DNA of 8,368 nt from Anaerolineae bacterium (lineage in GTDB: Bacteria; Chloroflexota; Anaerolineae; 4572-78; J111). Made by a program: the position numbers and the translations under genes. The notes below the pieces were generated by a model that was not told the DNA's origin, ran no database searches, and saw only the letters and a program-made list of their open reading frames with translations. The DNA lies in NCBI GenBank assembly GCA_020433785.1, contig JAGRCC010000827.1:1-8368 (forward strand). Direction: 5' to 3'. This document shows positions 4,076-8,368 of the stretch, piece after piece (positions within the stretch are counted from its first letter, which is position 1; every line of letters starts with the position of its first letter).

Positions 4076-6799
4076 TTAATCAGGCAGATCGAGCGCGTCC
4101 AGATGACTGCCGGTTAGCCCCCAGGCGCTGCCGTCGAAGAAAAGTGCCGAGGCGTAGGAACAGACCGTAGAGTTTCCTAGGGTGGTAGCCGTACAGGTGA
4201 ACACATCTTCACCCCCGCCGGCGATGCTGGCCACAGCAAAGTTACTCAAAGTCGTTAGATAGATATCGCCGTTGGTTCCAATTGCTACTCCGGTAATGTT
4301 TTCCTCTTGAGAGTTGGCCAGGTCGACGTCGGAGCCATCGAAGTACAGCTCCCAACTACCGCTGGTGTTGCCGCCGAGTGACGTCGGATTAAAGATCAGC
4401 AAATCTTCATCTTGTTGTTTGCCGTTGAGCCCCGGAACCGAGGTATTGCCTGCTGTTGAAACCACTAACCGGCCGTCAGGCAGAAGGTTAACCGCATCTA
4501 CATCCTCAGTGTTTGTGGTCAGCCCCACATCGGAGCCATCGAAGTACAAACTAAAGGTTCCGGCCGTATTATCGCCGAGCGAGGTGGCGTTAAATTGCAC
4601 AATATCGGAGTCATCAACCGGACCTAAGCCCCCAATTGCGGTATCATTATCAAAGGAGAGCAAAAGGGTGTTTGTATAAACGTAGTCGAAGGCATCCACG
4701 TTCAATCCACTGACACCGACATCAGAGCCATCAAAAAGCATGGCAAAATTCGTACCATCAAAACTGAGCACATCTTCATCGCTAACATCGGCTACCGCAC
4801 CAACAGTATACGATCCCCCATTGTTGAGAGAGAGATAGAGACCGCTGCCGGTGGGGGGCACTGACGTAGGGGTAGCGGTTGGAGTGGCGGTTGACGTTGG
4901 TGTATCGGTAGGCGTAGATGTTGGTTCTGAACCACCGCCGGCGTCGGCGTAGATTTCAAATTCTTTCAGCCAGTTTCGTTGGCTGGAGTTGCTCCAGGCC
5001 GTGGAATCCAGCTTCATGTAGCGGACCGTGGTCGGGTCAAAGGTAATCGTATCGTTTCCACCGTCGCCGGTTGTGGTGGCGAACAGGGGCGCCCAAGTAG
5101 TGTTGTTGTTTGAAATTTGAAGAGTGTAATTGGTGGCAAAGTTGGCCTCCCATTCCAGTACCACCCGGCTAACCGAGACGCTGCTGCCTAAATCGATGGT
5201 GATCCATTCCGAGGGCAGTTTGTTCTTGCCGGTAGCCTTGGCCGTTTGCCACAACGTGGCCAAATCGCCATCAACCGCCATACTTCCTTCGTGCCCGGGG
5301 TCCTGGAACGATGAGACCGTAAACGGTTTGTCTAAAGCCAGATTTTGTCCGGGAACGGGCGTCGGCGTAGGGGAATTATTGTTAGTGAGCCATTGATACG
5401 CGGCCAGTAAGTTAAGACGACCCTGCCCAAAAACATCATCCGGCCCGGGGTCGCCCAGGTCAACTGTGCTGTTGAGCAAGGCCGTTTCCTGTTGGTCGGC
5501 GGTGAGATTGGGATCGAGGCCCAATAAGAGAGCCAGCCCACCCGCCACATGAGGCGCAGCCAGGGAGGTGCCGCTCGCGTTGATGTAAAGGCTATATAGG
5601 TCGGTCGTACGGATGGTTACTCCCGGTGCTACTATTTCAGGGAAAGTGGTTGAGCTCTCGCCACAAGCTGAAGGGCCGCGACTGCTATAGGTGTAAATTT
5701 GGTCACTGTTGTTGATACCCCCGACCGCAAACGCTTCCGGATAATTGGCCGGGCTGGCGCTGGTGCCGGCGCCCGGGCCGAAATTCCCGGCGGCAAAGAC
5801 CGGCAAAACACCCATGGCTCGCAACACGATTAAATCCTGTTGAAATTCAAGATTGCAGCCCGGGTTTTGATACGTCCATGAGTTATTGACCACGTGAGGG
5901 CTGTCATCCGTGGCCGGATTTCCGTCCGGATCGAGCAGCCATTGATAGCCTGCGTGAATGCCGGCTACGGTCGCGGTCCCATCATCTTTAAATATTTTAA
6001 CGGCAATCCACTGAGCTTGCGGGGCAACACCGATCGCGGTTCCGCCGGCATCGCGGCCGACCATCGTTCCCATTGTCCAGGTCCCGTGTCCATTGACATC
6101 CGTCGGAGTCGCAGGATGCTCGCCATAGGGATCGAACCAACTGTTGCTCCCTCCTCGCCATTGGGCCGAGAGATCAGGATGGGTAACATCGACCCCGGTA
6201 TCCATATTAGCCACCACAATTCCTTGTCCCTGCAAGCCCAGATTCCACAGGGCGGGGGCATTGATTAACACCAGGTTCGGTTCGGGCCCACCACCGCCGG
6301 TCTGCGGAGCCGGTTCTTGCAAAGTGGAATTGGGGGTAATCGTGTCTACCTCAGGCAGCGCCCCTAATTCGGCCACTACATCTGCTGTGGCGGTAACAGC
6401 CAACCCGTTAAATACCCAATAAGACTCAAATTGGCCGACTTTCCCTTCGCCCGCTTTAGCCTGAAGTAAAGCGATGATCCGCTTTTGGGTTGCGTCGGCC
6501 ATATTTTGCAAAGCGATGATAACGTGTTCGTTACGATCCTGACGGTTCTGGCCCGTAATGGCCGACACGTTAGCCTGTGCCTTTAGGGTGACAATGACTG
6601 TAGTCATTTCGTCGGCTTGCAACAAAGACACAGCTTGTTGGACCTCGGGCGCTATCTTGTTGATTTTAGCTGATGCTTCCCCTGAAATTATGCCGGCCGG
6701 TGAGTTAGCTTGCACAGCCCCACTCATCAGGGTCAGCAGGCCGGAGAGAATTACGGCTACTATCGCCACTTTCTGGCGAATACGTGGCTTCTGTTCCAT
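4076..6799 (-). CDS. Secreted subtilisin-family (S8) serine protease with discoidin domain and C-terminal repeats
   Basis: I choose the ATG at 6799 (907 residues) because AGGAG ends 7 nt before it. The upstream in-frame ATG at 6814 has that site inside its codons. Order of parts: signal peptide 1-31 (cleavage after AVQA), an inhibitor-type propeptide about 60-160, the S8 catalytic domain about 181-470, a PTPTP linker 477-484, a discoidin/F5-8 type C (CBM32-like) domain 485-620, a Thr/Pro linker 625-650, and four acidic repeats 653-907. The catalytic triad is intact: Asp200 (NMDTGVD), His238 (NGHGT) and Ser412 (GTSLAAPH), with oxyanion Asn339 (AAGN). NNSW and the overall layout recall the bacillopeptidase-F-like branch. 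It should be secreted, self-process its propeptide and degrade proteins outside the cell. The discoidin domain probably binds glycans or surfaces. No sortase, PEP-CTERM or other anchor is seen at the end (DALDLPD). It follows the YtkA-like lipoprotein by 27 nt and is probably cotranscribed with it. Confidence 0.95.
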   Translation of the reverse strand: MEQKPRIRQKVAIVAVILSGLLTLMSGAVQANSPAGIISGEASAKINKIAPEVQQAVSLLQADEMTTVIVTLKAQANVSAITGQNRQDRNEHVIIALQNMADATQKRIIALLQAKAGEGKVGQFESYWVFNGLAVTATADVVAELGALPEVDTITPNSTLQEPAPQTGGGGPEPNLVLINAPALWNLGLQGQGIVVANMDTGVDVTHPDLSAQWRGGSNSWFDPYGEHPATPTDVNGHGTWTMGTMVGRDAGGTAIGVAPQAQWIAVKIFKDDGTATVAGIHAGYQWLLDPDGNPATDDSPHVVNNSWTYQNPGCNLEFQQDLIVLRAMGVLPVFAAGNFGPGAGTSASPANYPEAFAVGGINNSDQIYTYSSRGPSACGESSTTFPEIVAPGVTIRTTDLYSLYINASGTSLAAPHVAGGLALLLGLDPNLTADQQETALLNSTVDLGDPGPDDVFGQGRLNLLAAYQWLTNNNSPTPTPVPGQNLALDKPFTVSSFQDPGHEGSMAVDGDLATLWQTAKATGKNKLPSEWITIDLGSSVSVSRVVLEWEANFATNYTLQISNNNTTWAPLFATTTGDGGNDTITFDPTTVRYMKLDSTAWSNSSQRNWLKEFEIYADAGGGSEPTSTPTDTPTSTATPTATPTSVPPTGSGLYLSLNNGGSYTVGAVADVSDEDVLSFDGTNFAMLFDGSDVGVSGLNVDAFDYVYTNTLLLSFDNDTAIGGLGPVDDSDIVQFNATSLGDNTAGTFSLYFDGSDVGLTTNTEDVDAVNLLPDGRLVVSTAGNTSVPGLNGKQQDEDLLIFNPTSLGGNTSGSWELYFDGSDVDLANSQEENITGVAIGTNGDIYLTTLSNFAVASIAGGGEDVFTCTATTLGNSTVCSYASALFFDGSAWGLTGSHLDALDLPD
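4079..4843 (-). repeat. Four 'FDGSD' repeats of about 65 residues in the protease C-terminus
   Basis: The motif L-[YFM]-[FL]-F-D-G-S (usually followed by DVGL) recurs with its FDG phenylalanine at residues 689, 753, 820 and 888 (numbering from the 6799 start), spaced 64, 67 and 68 residues. Each is preceded by an acidic [SQG]-[DE]-[ED]-[DI] stretch and an F-x-x-T-[ST]-LG strand. At DNA level GGAGCCATCGAAGTACA is identical at 4331-4347 and 4532-4548, 201 bases apart, with diverged copies near 4127 and 4724. The even spacing suggests a small beta-propeller or beta-strand array. The acidic turns may bind calcium. Confidence 0.75.
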
Positions 6800-6806
6800 T
6801 TTAATG

Positions 6807-6811
6807 CTCCT
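6807..6811 (-). promoter_or_regulatory. Shine-Dalgarno AGGAG that fixes the protease start
   Basis: AGGAG on the minus strand ends 7 nt before the ATG at 6799. It lies within the codons that would be read from the alternative ATG at 6814, so the shorter protein is preferred. Confidence 0.75.
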
Positions 6812-6826
6812 CATTCTGATAATGGC

Positions 6827-7642
6827 CTAATCGTGATGGTGTTCACCGTCGATATCTTCTATGGTCATACTTACATCCTCTTGACCTGGATCGACCACAG
6901 TAATCGTGAGCGTTGCCCCATCTTCAAGGTCTTCGTGACTGGCAATGGACAAATAGGCTGAAATATGATGTTGGCCCGGTTCCAGATCACGCAAGACGGC
7001 ATCGTTGATCTCACCCATAATCATTCGCCCCGGCTGGTCGTCGACGTATAGGTGCCAGTGATTGCCCTCCTCACCGAGTTTAAAGCTTTCAGTTTCGATC
7101 TCAATCCTAATATCGCTTCCGCTCTCAACGTTGGTGCCATCCTTAGGCGAGACGATGCGAACGACGGCATCCCCATTGGGCAGCTGCTTAGGATGGTTAT
7201 GATCACTATGGGCATGTCCGGCCGGTTCCATTTCCATCGGCTCTCCCACCGTAAAATCGAACCGATGTTCCGCGACCTGGCCATCAAGTAGGGCCGCGGT
7301 GACGGTCATCGTCCAATCGCCCGCCATCTTCCATTTAAAAGGCATTTCGTAAATGCCATTAACCCCGGTTTTGGTCTTGGCTCGGAGTGGTTTCATCCCG
7401 TCGTGGTTCATTTCCGCTTCAATTTCTACATTGGCCCCATCAATGGGTAAACCCTTGTTGTCAGTTAGCAAAATGGTCAGGTGGCTTGGCCCCACTACGG
7501 GGGGGTTAGGCTCAACCTCAAAGCTCATAATCACTTCGGATGGGGACTGAAGGCTTATCCCGCCGCAGCCGGCGAGGTAAATCGTTAAGAACAGGAGAAC
7601 GGTTAGGGTTGATTTCCGTATCCAAAATAAGCTCAGTTTCAT
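6827..7642 (-). CDS. Histidine-rich lipoprotein with YtkA/FixH-like domain, likely copper-related
   Basis: The ATG at 7642 is preceded by GGAG with an 8-nt spacer and gives 271 residues. The N-terminus is a clear lipoprotein signal: basic start, hydrophobic core, YLAGC with Cys26. Residues about 35-132 match the YtkA/FixH-like beta-sandwich pattern: the Met/His cluster EMNHDGM (77-83), then G-x-YEMPFKWKMAGDW (96-110) and a closing FDFTVG. A His-rich linker (HAHSDHNH, 143-150) leads to a second domain (159-250) with NHWHLYVDD and LEPGQHHISAYL, resembling DUF4399-like domains. The tail ends GEHHHD. The many His and Met residues suggest binding of copper or a similar metal at the outer membrane face. 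This fits the CopD-like gene directly upstream, with which it overlaps. The protease follows after 27 nt. Copper as the ligand is inferred from family and context. Confidence 0.87.
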   Translation of the reverse strand: MKLSLFWIRKSTLTVLLFLTIYLAGCGGISLQSPSEVIMSFEVEPNPPVVGPSHLTILLTDNKGLPIDGANVEIEAEMNHDGMKPLRAKTKTGVNGIYEMPFKWKMAGDWTMTVTAALLDGQVAEHRFDFTVGEPMEMEPAGHAHSDHNHPKQLPNGDAVVRIVSPKDGTNVESGSDIRIEIETESFKLGEEGNHWHLYVDDQPGRMIMGEINDAVLRDLEPGQHHISAYLSIASHEDLEDGATLTITVVDPGQEDVSMTIEDIDGEHHHD

Positions 7643-8368
7643 TTCGAAAACTCCATTTATGATTTGTAACCTGTGTCAGTTGGCCAAATAATTTGGCGAA
7701 CGGGCGGCTATGCCCCAACGATACGGCGGCTATGATTAAAAACAGCAGCAGGATGGTTAAGGCAGCTGCCAAGGTCAGCAGTGGTTCAAGACGGTATTTG
7801 GAAATGAGCACTGGCTGCGACTCGCCCGGCGGCGCGACAAGCCAATCAAAGTGAGCCACGCTATCTTCGATGCCGTTACGCCGGACCACTACGTCGATCT
7901 GCCAGGGTCCAGCCAGGCTGAGATAGTTCCCGCCCACCATATAGCGGCCCGGCTCGATCTCCTCGGCAACGGCCGAAACACGTCCCATGTCCTGTCCCAG
8001 GAAAGTAAAGCGTACGATGACCCGCAGAATTTCAGCCGGCGCCGGGCGGCGGCGATCGGCGGCGAAGACGGTAAAGACATTCTGGCCGGGCCGGTTGGGC
8101 TTGACCAACATCGTTACCACCACATTATCAACGGTTTGACTCAGCGCTGTAGGCACTTCCTCGGGGGCGATGCTATACTCCGGGCCTCGGGGGGAAGGGG
8201 AGGCAGTGACCAGGCCGGCGGCCAGAAAAACCATAAGCCCCAGGCTGGCCTCGGCCAAAATTACGGTTGGCAGACGCCGCAATGGCAGCGGCGTCCAGCC
8301 AGTTGGACGTCGTAACAGCCAGGCCAGTGGGGCCGCTACCTGGGGGTGGATCAGCATCGAGTTGAGCA
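7518..8368 (-). CDS. CopD-like copper-resistance membrane protein with fused YtkA/FixH-like domain (5' end outside window)
   Basis: The frame is open to the right edge (Leu-Asn-Ser precede the first Met at 8357), so the N-terminal part is missing. Residue numbers here count from that Met. LNSMLIHP and RRLPTVILAEASLGLMVFLAAGLVTASP (a membrane helix, about 31-51) match the end of the CopD/PcoD/YcnJ domain. Residues about 77-175 form a YtkA-like sandwich (VKPNRPGQNVFTVFAAD, EPGRYMVGG, LAGPWQIDVVVRR). A last helix spans 192-215. In the family, CopD-domain proteins sit in the cytoplasmic membrane and take part in copper import or tolerance, often with CopC or YtkA partners. After the last helix the frame runs 64 more residues of unremarkable sequence into the next gene, overlapping it by 125 nt. 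A TAA at 7659-7657 in another frame would give a normal ending, so the tail may result from an indel. Confidence 0.8.
   Translation of the reverse strand, partial: LNSMLIHPQVAAPLAWLLRRPTGWTPLPLRRLPTVILAEASLGLMVFLAAGLVTASPSPRGPEYSIAPEEVPTALSQTVDNVVVTMLVKPNRPGQNVFTVFAADRRRPAPAEILRVIVRFTFLGQDMGRVSAVAEEIEPGRYMVGGNYLSLAGPWQIDVVVRRNGIEDSVAHFDWLVAPPGESQPVLISKYRLEPLLTLAAALTILLLFLIIAAVSLGHSRPFAKLFGQLTQVTNHKWSFRNETELILDTEINPNRSPVLNDLPRRLRRDKPSVPIRSDYEL
7651..7654 (-). promoter_or_regulatory. Shine-Dalgarno GGAG of the YtkA-like lipoprotein
   Basis: GGAG ends 8 nt before the ATG at 7642. It lies inside the reading frame of the upstream CopD-like gene, so the lipoprotein start is well supported even though it overlaps that gene by 125 nt. 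Translational coupling is plausible. Confidence 0.75.

Noticed and set aside
6799..6814. The upstream ATG at 6814 as the protease start
   Set aside because: The only good Shine-Dalgarno (AGGAG, 6811-6807) lies inside those codons and is ideally spaced for the ATG at 6799.
7851..8315. A 154-codon plus-strand frame opposite the CopD-like gene
   Set aside because: It has no ribosome-binding site or domain pattern, and the minus-strand frame has clear membrane helices and a YtkA-like domain.

Overview
The window looks like a chromosomal segment from a Chloroflexota bacterium, most likely of the Anaerolineae/Caldilineae type. This is inferred from style, not from a marker gene. The clues are a secreted protein carrying the LYLPLVLR motif often seen in exported proteins of that phylum, Thr/Pro-rich 'PTPTP' linkers, a long Pro/Ala/Thr-rich lipoprotein, a beta-propeller sensor of the two-component-regulator type, and moderate GC content. 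Most starts are preceded by a clear GGAG or AGGAG Shine-Dalgarno sequence.

Every gene I can support lies on the minus strand, so transcription runs from right to left. At the right edge (7518-8368) is the 3' part of a CopD-like copper-resistance membrane protein with a fused YtkA/FixH-like domain. It is followed by a histidine-rich YtkA-like lipoprotein (6827-7642), and closely behind that (27 nt) by a large secreted subtilisin-family protease (4076-6799). The protease has a discoidin (F5/8 type C) domain and four C-terminal 'FDGSD' repeats of about 65 residues. These three genes are probably one transcription unit. A 122-bp gap with a REP-like palindrome separates them from a lipoprotein with two FxLYD-like domains (2904-3953).

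The next gap (2759-2903) holds a 17-codon ORF with a strong ribosome-binding site and a weak hairpin followed by U6 inside it. This is a possible leader or attenuator for the next gene, a secreted protein with a glutamine-amidotransferase-like fold and the LYLPLVLR motif (1412-2740). A gap of about 270 bp then holds a candidate promoter and a 7-bp inverted repeat in front of the last gene (1-1139). That gene is the N-terminal part of a periplasmic or extracellular beta-propeller sensor (Reg_prop repeats), cut by the left edge.

All six genes encode exported or membrane-anchored products, so the theme is the cell envelope: metal (copper) handling, extracellular proteolysis and adhesion, and environmental sensing. 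I see no RNA gene, CRISPR array, insertion sequence or phage gene, and no clear evidence of a new multi-gene system. The most unusual local points are the leader ORF with its hairpin, the protease's C-terminal repeat domain, the palindrome at 3974-4025, and the 125-nt out-of-frame overlap between the two copper-type genes, which may reflect a one-base indel.
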